This document shows positions 16,325 to 25,821 of a DNA stretch of 64,000 bases, piece after piece. A program made the position numbers and the translations under genes. This DNA comes from Alteromonas sp. 1_MG-2023. GTDB lineage: Bacteria; Pseudomonadota; Gammaproteobacteria; Enterobacterales; Alteromonadaceae. Positions within the stretch are counted from its first letter, which is position 1. Each line of letters starts with the position of its first letter. The stretch is taken from the NCBI RefSeq assembly GCF_030547075.1, contig NZ_JAUOQH010000002.1, positions 248,001 through 312,000 of the forward strand, written 5' to 3'. A model generated the notes under the pieces. The model did not search any database and was not told where the DNA came from. It worked only from the letters and a program-made list of their open reading frames with translations.

Positions 16325-17932
16325 ATGAATCCTAAAATCTTCCCCATTGTTTTATCAGCGTCATGTATAGGCGCTTCCCCAATTGCAATAGCTGGCAACG
16401 ATGCAAATGATAATGAATGTAATCAAACGCCCAACTTACGTTTTAAGACTAATGACATTTTTGATTTAAACGACCCTGAAACCATATTTCTGCATTATTG
16501 GGCGAATTTTTTTCATATAAAAACGAAAGATATAACGTTAGCCAATGAAAGTGCATTCTTTATTAAAAAGTGCAACATCACTCAGCCCGACATTGACGAA
16601 CTAGAGCGTCATCTACGCAAGCAAAAATACATCCGCGAAGCAAAGGTAACCCTAAGTGAAGACGAAAAAATAGACGTTGAAACATGGGATAATTGGTCGC
16701 TCATGCCAACGGTGGACTTTGGAAGAAAGGGAGGGATAAACAAATACGCGATAGGGATAAAAGACCGCAACTTGCTAGGCTTAGGCATTGACGCTGAACT
16801 TGAATATTTTAGTAATAACCAACGCACTGGCTACAAATTCGACACACAGTTTCCGCTTTTCCTGAACGAAAATATGACTGCGAGTATTAAACTTAGCAGT
16901 AATGATGATGGTAGCTCTCAAGCATTTTTCTTAAAGAAAGACTTTGTTAGTTTTGATACCCACCAAGCTTATAAACTGGGTTTTGATAACTTTAATCAAA
17001 TTGATACTCAATTTCAAAACGGGTTGACGGTAGCACAGTATAAGCATGATAAGTCTTATTCTACTGCGCAATGGCAATGGTTGTTTAGCGATTCAAGCAG
17101 CGAAACCTTACGATACGGTATTGGTTATATAAGAGAGAAACATGAATTCTCGAATATCCCTTTGCCTACAATCGTGTCATCTGGTTTTTTGCCTGAAGAC
17201 AGAGACTATCAATACCCTTTCATTAGCATCGACTACCTACAAAAAAACTACAGAAAGCTAACTAACTTCAATCTCATTAACCAAATTGAAGATTTTAACT
17301 TAGGGTGGCATGTATCTGGATTAATCGGCAGAGACTTTGCAAATACCATGCAATCCCCCACTGCTATATGGCAAATGTCTTTCTCAAAGGGTATGCAAAC
17401 ATCAGACAACGGTTTTTTGTTTTTTGAAGGTCATTTTGAAGGCGAGCGCGTTTCAAATTCGGACAGCAAAGACAGAACGCAATTATCTTTTTCAACCGAA
17501 TACTTTCACAAGTTTACTGATAATTGGGGAGGCTACTTTAAAAATGCCAATACGATAAGTAAAAACCCCTTTTTAGACTCACCCGTCGCTTTGGGCGATG
17601 ACTCGGGTGTGCGCGGTTATCCATTAAATTATCAGCATGGAGAAAGAACAACGCAATTTACATTGGAGGCGCGTTACTACCCTCACATCAATATTTACAA
17701 ACTGTTTGAACTGGGAGGCGCTGCTTTTATCGATGCAGGGAAGGCATTTGGTAATAGTCCCGTGGCCAACGTTAACACGTCGATTTTGGCATCAGTAGGT
17801 ATTGGCGCGCGCTTTTACTCAACTCACTCAAGCGATGCTCAAGTTATTCACCTTGATTTAGTCAAACCGCTCTCAACTGATACCAATGTAAATGGTATTG
17901 AGTTTCGCATTACCACCAAACATTCGTTTTAA
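16325..17932 (+). CDS. Omp85/surface-antigen-type outer-membrane barrel protein
   Basis: About 535 aa, exported by a signal peptide (cleavage near PIAIAG). One POTRA-like domain (residues ~60-130, with ITQPDIDELERHLRKQKYIR) precedes a C-terminal 16-strand barrel. That barrel has the surface-antigen hallmarks GDDSGVRGYPLNYQHGERTTQ (cf. VRGY) and a terminal Phe. The ATG at 16325 is chosen over 16319 because AAGG lies 7 nt before it. It is 12 bp upstream of eptA under a shared promoter box. It is too small and POTRA-poor for BamA or TamA; a TpsB-like secretion role or a lipid/LPS role is possible. Confidence 0.75.
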   Translation: MNPKIFPIVLSASCIGASPIAIAGNDANDNECNQTPNLRFKTNDIFDLNDPETIFLHYWANFFHIKTKDITLANESAFFIKKCNITQPDIDELERHLRKQKYIREAKVTLSEDEKIDVETWDNWSLMPTVDFGRKGGINKYAIGIKDRNLLGLGIDAELEYFSNNQRTGYKFDTQFPLFLNENMTASIKLSSNDDGSSQAFFLKKDFVSFDTHQAYKLGFDNFNQIDTQFQNGLTVAQYKHDKSYSTAQWQWLFSDSSSETLRYGIGYIREKHEFSNIPLPTIVSSGFLPEDRDYQYPFISIDYLQKNYRKLTNFNLINQIEDFNLGWHVSGLIGRDFANTMQSPTAIWQMSFSKGMQTSDNGFLFFEGHFEGERVSNSDSKDRTQLSFSTEYFHKFTDNWGGYFKNANTISKNPFLDSPVALGDDSGVRGYPLNYQHGERTTQFTLEARYYPHINIYKLFELGGAAFIDAGKAFGNSPVANVNTSILASVGIGARFYSTHSSDAQVIHLDLVKPLSTDTNVNGIEFRITTKHSF

Positions 17933-17944
17933 GCTGTCAATATA

Positions 17945-19609
17945 ATGAAATATCTCAACACTATCCGAAACCGTTCATTTAGCACAAATCAACTGATACT
18001 TTTTACATCAGCGTACATAGCACTAGTGCTTAACCTGCCATTTCACACTAAGGTGTGGAAGGCAGTAACTGAAAGTGGTAACTACAATGTTTGGTTTTTA
18101 TTGTCAGTACCAGTGGTTCTATTTCTATTGACCGTTCTCTTTCATAGTCTTTTTGCCTTTAAACGGTTACTTAAACCGATGTTGATCGCGTCTGTATGTC
18201 TCTCATCGCTTTTGTTTTATGGCACTTATCATTACGGTATCATTTTTGATTATGGCATGATCCAAAATACAATAGACACTGACCATGCGGAGGCAATGTC
18301 TTATTTCAATATGTATGCAGTGCTGTTTTTTGTATTATTTGGACTCCTGCCCTCTAGCTTGATTTACTACGCTAAAATAGCAGAGCATTCAATTGTTAGA
18401 AGTGCTTTTGGGTGGTTGAAAATGGTCGTCATTGCCACACTATTGCTATCTATATTAGTGGGTTTGTTTTACGTAAACTACGCGGCTGTTGGCAGAAACA
18501 ATCGAGAATTAACATCGTACTTAACTCCCTTTAAATTGTATGAATCTTCTTATAAGTACGTCAAACGTGCCCTAAATAATTCGCCTCGGGAGTTTCAGAT
18601 ACTCGACGCAGAGCCAGTTTTAGTTAACAAACAAGCAAAAAGAAGTATCACTGTCGTCGTGCTCGGAGAGACAGCAAGAGCCAAAAACTTCTCGCTAAAT
18701 GGCTACGATAAAACCACCAATAAATACACGCAAGGCACGGGTGTTGTTTCATTCTCCAATGTTTATTCATGCGGCACCGCAACTGCGGTTTCAGTGCCGT
18801 GTATGTTCTCTCGTTTGAATAAACAAAACTTTGATAAGCAAGTTGCGAGCTCGCAGCAAAATGTGCTGGATATCATCCAATTATCAGGTACTAACGTAAC
18901 TTGGATTGATAACAACAACGGAGGTTGCAAAGGCGTATGCGCAAGAGTCGAGTCAATCGAGATTGATGAAAATATGTCAAGTCCTTTGTGTGATGGAGAA
19001 TATTGTATAGATGAAATTTTACTTGAATATCTAGATGAACAACTTTTGGTACCGTCAGATAAAAATACGCTCATTGTCTTGCACATGATGGGCTCGCATG
19101 GCCCTACCTATTTCCGGCGCTATCCACCTGAACACCGAGCCTTTACGCCTGATTGTCAACGCAGCGATATACAGCATTGTACTAACGAAGAATTAATAAA
19201 CACTTATGACAATACGATTTTATATACTGACTTTGTATTAGCCAAAATTACGCAACGACTGCAAACCTTGTCTGATAGTAATCAAGTGAATACCGCTATG
19301 CTTTATGTTTCTGATCATGGTGAATCATTGGGTGAAAGTGGCATGTATTTACATGGTTTGCCCTATGCGTTTGCACCGAAAGAGCAAACGCATGTGCCGA
19401 TGCTGTTTTGGCAAAACAAACAAAATGAAATCGTTAGTCAACAGTGCCTTGATACCATTTCCGCTCAAGCAATATCACATGATAACTTCTTTGATATCCT
19501 GCTTGGTATGCAGTCTGTTGATTCAAACACTTATAACCGTAAACAAGATATCTTAAGCCTTTGCCGACAGATTCATAACCCTGAAAATAGAGACACGTAT
19601 GCAGAATGA
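17945..19609 (+). CDS. eptA: lipid A phosphoethanolamine transferase EptA
   Basis: A 554-aa inner-membrane enzyme that moves phosphoethanolamine from phosphatidylethanolamine to lipid A, lowering surface charge and polymyxin binding. Five helices lead into the periplasmic catalytic domain with a full active site: Glu242 (LGETARA), nucleophile Thr280 (SCGTATAVSVPCMF), a histidine in MMGSHGPTYFRRY, Asp457-His458 (VSDHGESLGE) and the YLHGLPYAFAPKEQ histidine. Disulphide cysteines are present. It overlaps dgkA by 11 bp and follows the barrel gene by 12 bp. Confidence 0.95.
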   Translation: MKYLNTIRNRSFSTNQLILFTSAYIALVLNLPFHTKVWKAVTESGNYNVWFLLSVPVVLFLLTVLFHSLFAFKRLLKPMLIASVCLSSLLFYGTYHYGIIFDYGMIQNTIDTDHAEAMSYFNMYAVLFFVLFGLLPSSLIYYAKIAEHSIVRSAFGWLKMVVIATLLLSILVGLFYVNYAAVGRNNRELTSYLTPFKLYESSYKYVKRALNNSPREFQILDAEPVLVNKQAKRSITVVVLGETARAKNFSLNGYDKTTNKYTQGTGVVSFSNVYSCGTATAVSVPCMFSRLNKQNFDKQVASSQQNVLDIIQLSGTNVTWIDNNNGGCKGVCARVESIEIDENMSSPLCDGEYCIDEILLEYLDEQLLVPSDKNTLIVLHMMGSHGPTYFRRYPPEHRAFTPDCQRSDIQHCTNEELINTYDNTILYTDFVLAKITQRLQTLSDSNQVNTAMLYVSDHGESLGESGMYLHGLPYAFAPKEQTHVPMLFWQNKQNEIVSQQCLDTISAQAISHDNFFDILLGMQSVDSNTYNRKQDILSLCRQIHNPENRDTYAE

Positions 19610-19994
19610 AACACCAACAAACTCAACGTTCAATGCGAGCGCAAAGCCAAAAGGTCTACTACGGCTTTATCTGGCCGTAAAGAACTCAGGCAGAGCCATT
19701 AAATGGCTAATAAAAAATGAGTCTGCATTTAGGCAAGAAGCCCTTGCATTACTTATTGCTATACCCACTACCCTTGTAATTGACGCGTCGCCCACAGAGC
19801 AATTGATTTTAATAGCGACTGTACTTTTCGTCATGTTAGTAGAAATAATTAATACCGCAATCGAGGTGGTTGTGGATAGGATTGGCGTAGAGCTAAACCC
19901 GCTGTCTGGTTTAGCAAAAGATTTAGGCTCCGCCGCCGTTTCAATCAGCCTCGTTTTAGCAGCGTTTACATGGATTGGCATTTGCTTTTTATAG
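19599..19994 (+). CDS. dgkA: diacylglycerol kinase DgkA
   Basis: 131 aa, three transmembrane helices, with the catalytic core of bacterial DgkA: the N-terminal RAIKWLIKNESAFRQE, FVMLVEIINTAIEVVVDR and LAKDLGSAAVSISLVLA (Glu and Asn catalytic and ATP-binding residues). It phosphorylates diacylglycerol to phosphatidic acid for lipid resynthesis. EptA releases diacylglycerol each time it modifies lipid A, so the 11-bp overlap with eptA makes metabolic sense. Confidence 0.95.
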   Translation: MQNETPTNSTFNASAKPKGLLRLYLAVKNSGRAIKWLIKNESAFRQEALALLIAIPTTLVIDASPTEQLILIATVLFVMLVEIINTAIEVVVDRIGVELNPLSGLAKDLGSAAVSISLVLAAFTWIGICFL

Positions 19995-20046
19995 GCAGTT
20001 CGGTGCGCATAAGCGGGTTTGATAGCGTTCATATGCATAAGTTTTT

Positions 20047-20090
20047 CTTCAGCAATAATTCAGTCAACCTTAAGATAAGAGTGGTATTCT
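20047..20090 (+). promoter_or_regulatory. 11-bp-periodic hexamer box and promoter of the DUF5916 gene
   Basis: CTTCAG (20047), ATTCAG (20058) and CTTAAG (20069) lie 11 bp apart, followed after 10 nt by TATTCT (20085-20090). The gene starts at 20128. Confidence 0.72.
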
Positions 20091-20127
20091 TCCGTTATCT
20101 ATAACAATTATTGGCTAAAGAATAGCG

Positions 20128-22368
20128 ATGCATGTTGCTTTTGTATTGAACATTTCGTACTTATTGCCGTTATTTATGAAGCTACCGACAGTATCTCTAC
20201 TGTTGGTAATGACATTTTTCTGGACGGCCGGATACGCAAAAGCACAAGATAATTATTCATATCAAAATCAGACCAATATCTTCCATGTAGTTAAACCAAG
20301 AACGCTTCAACAAGTCAATAATGAGCTTGAACTTACCTACACAATCGACAAAAGCGCCATTCACTTTCAACTCAAGGTGCTAAAGCCAGAAAGTTATGTG
20401 TATCGAGCGCAAGAAAACGATAATGAGTTCGATAACGAACACGTGCGTTTGTATATTGTGTCAGGTAATAATGAACGCAGTGCCTATGTATTTGGTATTA
20501 ATCATCAAAGTGCTTACTTTGACGGCATCTATGATGAAAATAGCGAACTGAGTTTAGACTGGAATGGACAATGGGACTATTCAGTTGAGGTTAGCCCTAC
20601 GCAGTGGATAGCGACAGGCAGCATTCCTTGGACTAATTTAGCCTTTCAAAGCAGAAATGTTGAGCAAAGTATTCAATTGTTGGTAAGTAAACACGGGAAT
20701 AACGGCCTGCGTATTTTATCTAGCCAGCCAAGTTACATAGACTATACGGGCTTTTTTGATAACTTTACAAAAATTGATATTGAAACAAGTCAAACATCCA
20801 CACTTGAATTTTTCCCCTACTATTCTCTCAATCATTCGATCGCAGACGATAACACTCAACACAACATCGGCGGTGAAATATTTTGGCAACGCAGCCAAAA
20901 CGAACACATAGACATCACTTTTAACCCTGACTTTGGTCAAGTAGAGTCAAACGACCTTATTGTTAACTTCTCTGCAATTGAAGATTTTTTTAGCGAGCAG
21001 CGCCCGTTTTTTACGCGCAACCAGGGTATATTTGATGTCAATGGACCAGAAACCCTTAGATTGCTCCACACTCCAAGAATTGGCGGCAGCTCATTTTATG
21101 AAGATGTGGACGCTAGAGATATTATAGGAGCGGGAAGGTACAACTTTGCTAGCGGCAACGCTTCCTATTCACTATTAATTGCAAGCGAAAGCGACCAAAA
21201 AGATATACTGGGAAGAGACTTCTTTGCCACGCGTGCCAAAATCAATACTACCGACGGCGCAATAGGTATAAGCGCGAACTTTGTCAATACACCCAGTTTA
21301 AAACGTAAATCAAGCGTGCTTGGCATTGATTATTATCAATTGTTATCTGAAAACTTTGAGCTTAGCGGTGCCGCTGTCTTTTCTTCAATTGATGCAGTTG
21401 ATAGTACGAATGACCTTGGGTTTTGGTTAAATGGGAATTACCAAAAGAACGATATCCATTTGCATGAATTCACATTATTTACATACGGAAAAGACCTCGA
21501 ACTTAATGACGCTGGCTTTGTACAAAGAGTTGACCGAAAACAATTAGAATATGAATATGCCATGCTATTCCCAGATTTTGATTCTGAGTTCATCGAAGAG
21601 CTTACCGTTAAATTTGAAATTGAGGCCAAAACAAACTTTGATAATGAGAAATTACCGCTACAAATAGGAATAGGAACAGAATTCACAAGTACTGACAGCG
21701 CAGCTTTTGAAGTAGGTATTGAGTGGTTAAGCGCGGGTAAAGATGACAACTTAACGCGTGACTTTAACTCAACGAATCTTGATGATAGTTGGTCTATAGA
21801 AATTGTATATGAATCGCCTGAGTACCCGTTTGGACAGATAGAAACAGAAGCTATCTTTGGCACAGAGAACTGGTCTGGCCGGTTTTACGAAGCCACGGCT
21901 GGCTTAAATACAGAACTATTCAATGGCCTGTTTGCCGAACTTGAAATTAGCCAGTATCAATCTGATAGTTGGTTAAATTGGGGCGGAAGAAATAACGTTG
22001 ATGAGTTTGACTTTACGGAAACAGCAATTGACCTAAAATTAAATTATCGATTATCTGAAGCGCATGAATTTAGAGTAAGGGTCGAGTTGGTTGCCGGCAC
22101 GGCGATTGGCCTTAGCAGCAACACTATCGATGTTGATGGTGATAGGTTAGAACAAGAACGTCCCGACAATTTCACCTTTTCTGAAGCCGCTTTTCAGTTT
22201 AGATACAAGTACACCTTAACCAAGTTGTCCGCTGTGTATTTTAGTTACACCTTTGGTGGAGAATTTGAGGATGAAATAATTGGTAATTCGAGACGGGCTT
22301 TGTTTTCCAGAGCGATAAAGGATAAAGATAACCATGGTGTATTTTTCAAAACGAGGTTGGCTTTTTAA
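20128..22368 (+). CDS. DUF5916 outer-membrane protein with CBM9-like N-terminal domain
   Basis: 746 aa. A signal peptide (alternative start Met17; cleavage near YAKAQ) leads to a CBM9-like beta-sandwich (residues ~45-200; WDYSVEVSPTQWIATGSIPW). A DUF5916 barrel follows, with the family signature FFTRNQGIFDVNGPETLRLLHTPRIGG (start only; residues ~290-318) and alternating strands to a terminal Phe. Members are outer-membrane proteins of unproven function, common in marine bacteria. It has its own promoter box, so it appears to be a regulon member and not a sugar-utilisation gene. Confidence 0.78.
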   Translation: MHVAFVLNISYLLPLFMKLPTVSLLLVMTFFWTAGYAKAQDNYSYQNQTNIFHVVKPRTLQQVNNELELTYTIDKSAIHFQLKVLKPESYVYRAQENDNEFDNEHVRLYIVSGNNERSAYVFGINHQSAYFDGIYDENSELSLDWNGQWDYSVEVSPTQWIATGSIPWTNLAFQSRNVEQSIQLLVSKHGNNGLRILSSQPSYIDYTGFFDNFTKIDIETSQTSTLEFFPYYSLNHSIADDNTQHNIGGEIFWQRSQNEHIDITFNPDFGQVESNDLIVNFSAIEDFFSEQRPFFTRNQGIFDVNGPETLRLLHTPRIGGSSFYEDVDARDIIGAGRYNFASGNASYSLLIASESDQKDILGRDFFATRAKINTTDGAIGISANFVNTPSLKRKSSVLGIDYYQLLSENFELSGAAVFSSIDAVDSTNDLGFWLNGNYQKNDIHLHEFTLFTYGKDLELNDAGFVQRVDRKQLEYEYAMLFPDFDSEFIEELTVKFEIEAKTNFDNEKLPLQIGIGTEFTSTDSAAFEVGIEWLSAGKDDNLTRDFNSTNLDDSWSIEIVYESPEYPFGQIETEAIFGTENWSGRFYEATAGLNTELFNGLFAELEISQYQSDSWLNWGGRNNVDEFDFTETAIDLKLNYRLSEAHEFRVRVELVAGTAIGLSSNTIDVDGDRLEQERPDNFTFSEAAFQFRYKYTLTKLSAVYFSYTFGGEFEDEIIGNSRRALFSRAIKDKDNHGVFFKTRLAF

Positions 22369-22583
22369 CTTATTACGACTGTCCAGCTCACACAAAAAAC
22401 GCATGTTAGTCTTTTTTATTCGTTAATGTCACTACACACGTTCGAAATTCGTTTAAATCTAAATTTCTTAGCGTTGCAAACTTTTAAGTCAAATGTTTTA
22501 AAAAGACACTCTGTGATTGTTGCCTCACAATAAATAAATAGTAGTTCCAATGAAACGCCAATTTTGCCGATTGGGTTATAGAG

Positions 22584-23039
22584 TCACATATCCTGAAATC
22601 TATTTAACCCTTGAGCCATCCGCACAATTTCTTGATTTTCCAGTGCCAGTAAGTTGTCCAAAAGTTCTTTATGATGAGGGATTACAGCCTGCTCTCTTAG
22701 ATAAGAATAAAGTGCTATCACTTCTTGATGTTGTTCAATTACGATTGCTGCAATCTCTGAGTCTGCCTTTTGTTCAAATGCGCCGTCGCAATGATCGTGT
22801 AAAACTATTGGATTCTTTTCCAAATATTCTATAAAGAGCGTTTCCAACTCTCCAGATTCCGCTTTTACTGAAAATGATTTAATAAGCGCTGCTAAATGCT
22901 CCTCATGAGCAATCAAGTATTGCATTGCCATTTTTGAGCGCTCAGAATTATTTGGTTCGCAATGCGTGAGGCAGCTTGCTAGTCGTTTATGGAAATCGAT
23001 GGTCCACTCTAAAATATCTCTTACACTTTCTATTTTCAT
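22584..23039 (-). CDS. hemerythrin/ferritin-like four-helix protein
   Basis: A 151-aa, all-helical protein without a signal peptide. Histidines and glutamates are spaced in the manner of a four-helix metal or ferritin-like bundle (TIDFHKRLASCLTHCE; YLIAHEEHLAALI; VLHDHCDGAFEQ; IVIEQHQEVIALYSYLRE). I do not recognise a named family, and bound metal is not proven. It diverges from the copL-copA operon across a gap containing a copper-box-like site, so it may be copper-responsive. Confidence 0.55.
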   Translation of the reverse strand: MKIESVRDILEWTIDFHKRLASCLTHCEPNNSERSKMAMQYLIAHEEHLAALIKSFSVKAESGELETLFIEYLEKNPIVLHDHCDGAFEQKADSEIAAIVIEQHQEVIALYSYLREQAVIPHHKELLDNLLALENQEIVRMAQGLNRFQDM

Positions 23040-23488
23040 ACTAACTCTCGATATCCCGCACAGATTAAAAAGGCTCCAGACAGAAATTTAAATTAAATAC
23101 CGCTTAAAATCATAACGGCTAGATTACAGTTGCATTACAAATTTGTCAGATCCGCTCGTTTATATGGTATTTCACGTTGGGTCACTTTGAATTAAAAATT
23201 AAGCCATGAATACGTCACCACTTATTCGCTTATTTCAATTGGGAATGAGGCTAAAACTTTCATCTAGGCAAGACTAGTCATAGTCGGACTGCTTTTTGCA
23301 CTACTCTCAAATAAGACTAGGAGAGAGTGACTATAAGGACATTAAGTTGTGCTCTACTTCCCAAGACTTAGGGCGTTTTGACTTGATTTGTTGTAGAAGA
23401 GCGATTTTTTATTTCTGTAAGGTTGATTGCATTATTTACCTACATATGTGAACTTTTTACCCGATATTGACGGGGTTTGAGCAACATT
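23040..23488. other. divergent regulatory gap before the copL-copA-copB operon
   Basis: About 450 bp without a supported gene. The only clear element is the copper-box-like sequence at 23133-23149; the rest is AT-rich with no terminator or repeat that I can support. Confidence 0.5.
23133..23149. promoter_or_regulatory. candidate CusR/CopR-type copper box
   Basis: CATTACAAATTTGTCAG is a near-perfect palindrome around ACAAATTTGT. It resembles the cop/cus boxes bound by CusR/CopR regulators (TGACAAnnTTGTCA type). It lies between the divergent four-helix gene and the copL-copA operon; a cusRS pair is present at 42.4 kb. Confidence 0.6.
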
Positions 23489-23911
23489 ATGAACGCAAAT
23501 AAAACAGATAAAGGATTACTTGGTGCATTTGTAAAATGCGCTGCGTGCCTCGCTTTGCTTGTTTTATCATTGTCTAGTGTTGCATGTGAGCCTTCAAACA
23601 AAAATGACGCAACTGCCAACTTCATTGAGTCCGCAACGACTCAGCATCATTCTGACAATACGCAACATTTGGAACATTCGCAACACTCGGAACACTCGGA
23701 ACATCAAGATCATACAGAGTGCGACGGTAAGTGTTGTGACGGTGTTTGTGAGTGTAAATTAGGCTCGAGCTCTAACCTTTCATCAATGGTTGCACCTGTT
23801 TTGAAATCAATCAATGCACCATCTTTTTCAAACTTTTATTTCTTCAATTTTTATCATTTCTACTCGGGGTTTAGCCTCCTGAGGCCGCCTAAAATCAACT
23901 TCAATTCTTAA
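23489..23911 (+). CDS. CopL-like His/Cys-rich small exported protein
   Basis: About 140 aa. A hydrophobic N-terminal segment (residues ~10-30, ending SSVACE) is followed by a His-Ser-Glu repeat (HSQHSEHSEHQDH) and a cysteine cluster (CDGKCCDGVCEC). The C-terminus is Phe-rich and ends with LLRPP. CopL-type proteins precede copA in other bacteria and bind or sense copper. The ATG at 23489 is preferred over a TTG at 23477. It sits 79 bp before copA. A second protein of this kind (41783-42142) also ends with an RPP motif. Confidence 0.7.
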   Translation: MNANKTDKGLLGAFVKCAACLALLVLSLSSVACEPSNKNDATANFIESATTQHHSDNTQHLEHSQHSEHSEHQDHTECDGKCCDGVCECKLGSSSNLSSMVAPVLKSINAPSFSNFYFFNFYHFYSGFSLLRPPKINFNS

Positions 23912-23990
23912 GCAGTTTGTCAGGTTACTACCTTACAAACATGTAAACAGTGCAGCGTATCGCACATATCGCTAAAGAAGTGAGGTTCTT

Positions 23991-25811
23991 ATGAATAATC
24001 GAATGAAGCAACATAGGCGCATTTTTTTGAGAAACGCGGCTTATGCCACTGGTGGCTTTGCCCTGCTAGGTCAGATGAGAGCACCTTGGGCTTTCGCAGA
24101 GGGTTATAGCAATAGCAAAAATGACAACAGTATTGCAGAGGTAAACTACGGGGATGCAGTAGTAAGTGGGAAAAACATCAACATGACTATTTCTCGCCAG
24201 CAAAAGAAAATTGCCGGCGATGTTGCAAGCCCTATTACCATCAACGACATATCACCTGGCCCATTGCTCCGGTTAAGAGAAGGTCAGCAAGTTAAGATTC
24301 ATGTTACCAACGAATTACCAGACAGCACGTCTATTCATTGGCATGGTTTTATTCTCCCATTTAACATGGATGGAGTACCTGGCGTTTCATTTCCTGGTAT
24401 CGACCCGAACTCTACGTTTACCTATGAATTTGATATAAAACAAAACGGCACCTATTGGTATCACAGCCACTCGGGACTGCAAGAGCAACTGGGGCACTTA
24501 GGCCCGGTCATCATTGACCCTTCCGACGGTGACATAGGTGCAGACAGGGAGCATGTCATTCAGTTAAGCGATTGGACCTTTGAAGATCCACACGATGTGT
24601 TCAGGCATTTGAAAGTGGCAGAGGGTTACTACAACTATCAACAACGCACCATAAGCGACACTGTTAACGATATTAAAAAGCAAGGTTTTTTTAATACAGT
24701 AAAAGAAAGAGCTATGTGGGCCAATATGCGGATGAATCCCAGAGATATTCTCGATGTAACAGGCTCCACATATACATATTTAATAAATGGCAGAGATGCT
24801 CAAACCAACTGGACCGCGCTCTATAAGCCCAATGAAAGCATTCGATTAAGGCTCATAAATGGCTCCGCCATGACGTATTTTGATTTTCGTATTCCGGGCC
24901 TCGAAATGACGGTAGTGGCTGCTGATGGACAACCAATAAAACCCGTTAAAGTCGATGAACTTCGAATCGCGGTTGCTGAAACCTATGATGTAATTGTAAG
25001 GCCAATCGGCACGACTACATACACTCTTTTTGCAGAAAGCATGGACAGAAGTGGCTTTGTTCGTGGAACGCTTAGTACTGAACTTGGGAAAGAAGCGCCT
25101 GTGCCGACATTGCGTGAAATGCCAGAGCGTGGCATGGCGGCCATGGGGATGAATTCAGATATGGCCGGGATGGAAGGCATGAACAAGCAATCTAATAAGC
25201 CAATGAATAAAGAAGAGTCTTCTGAGTCATCAATGGACACAATGAATGACCATTCATCGATGCATATGCGAGCACTCCCGGTAGATAATATTAATATTGA
25301 GCATGATGAGGAGGGTCATGGACCCGGTGCAAGTATGCTTGCAACAAACCCTACCAGTCGACTTGATGAGCCAGGCATTGGCTTAGAGGACGCAAAACAT
25401 CGGGTACTATTATATAGCGACTTGACCGGCGCTGAGGAATGGCCCGACACCAGAGAGCCGACCCAAACTATTGAATTACATCTTACTGGCAATATGGAAC
25501 GTTATATGTGGTCGTTTGATGGACTCAAATTTAACGAAGTCGATGGCCCTATTCATTTTAGGTATGGCGAACGAATTCGTTTGATTTTAGTGAACGATTC
25601 TATGATGAACCATCCAATCCACTTACACGGTATGTGGATGGAGTTAGAAAACGGGAATTATCCGCCCCCCCGAAAACATACGATAAGTTTAAAACCCAGC
25701 GAAAAAGTGTCGCTCTTGATAAGCGCAGATGCCCCCGGAAATTGGGCATTCCATTGTCACCTGCTCTATCACATGGATGCGGGCATGTTCAGAATCGTAT
25801 CGGTCTCGTAG
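23991..25811 (+). CDS. copA: CopA-type multicopper oxidase
   Basis: A 606-aa periplasmic oxidase, probably Cu(I) oxidase. A twin-arginine signal (HRRIFLRNAAYATGG) shows export of the folded, copper-loaded protein. Copper sites are complete: HWHGFILPFNMDGVPG and WYHSHSG in domain 1, HPIHLHGMWMELENG and FHCHLLYHMDAGM in domain 3. A Met/His-rich insert (residues ~380-430: MGMNSDMAGMEGMN, HSSMHM) may bind Cu(I). It is the third element of the unit copL-copA-copB, with copB 10 bp downstream. Confidence 0.95.
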   Translation: MNNRMKQHRRIFLRNAAYATGGFALLGQMRAPWAFAEGYSNSKNDNSIAEVNYGDAVVSGKNINMTISRQQKKIAGDVASPITINDISPGPLLRLREGQQVKIHVTNELPDSTSIHWHGFILPFNMDGVPGVSFPGIDPNSTFTYEFDIKQNGTYWYHSHSGLQEQLGHLGPVIIDPSDGDIGADREHVIQLSDWTFEDPHDVFRHLKVAEGYYNYQQRTISDTVNDIKKQGFFNTVKERAMWANMRMNPRDILDVTGSTYTYLINGRDAQTNWTALYKPNESIRLRLINGSAMTYFDFRIPGLEMTVVAADGQPIKPVKVDELRIAVAETYDVIVRPIGTTTYTLFAESMDRSGFVRGTLSTELGKEAPVPTLREMPERGMAAMGMNSDMAGMEGMNKQSNKPMNKEESSESSMDTMNDHSSMHMRALPVDNINIEHDEEGHGPGASMLATNPTSRLDEPGIGLEDAKHRVLLYSDLTGAEEWPDTREPTQTIELHLTGNMERYMWSFDGLKFNEVDGPIHFRYGERIRLILVNDSMMNHPIHLHGMWMELENGNYPPPRKHTISLKPSEKVSLLISADAPGNWAFHCHLLYHMDAGMFRIVSVS

Positions 25812-25821
25812 GGGAAATTAT

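Noticed and set aside
23907-23912. CTTAAG at the end of the copL-like gene
   Set aside because: Single copy with no partner 11 bp away.
25729-25821. Longer N-terminus for CopB
   Set aside because: It lies inside copA; the ATG at 25822 has a ribosome-binding site and a proper signal peptide.
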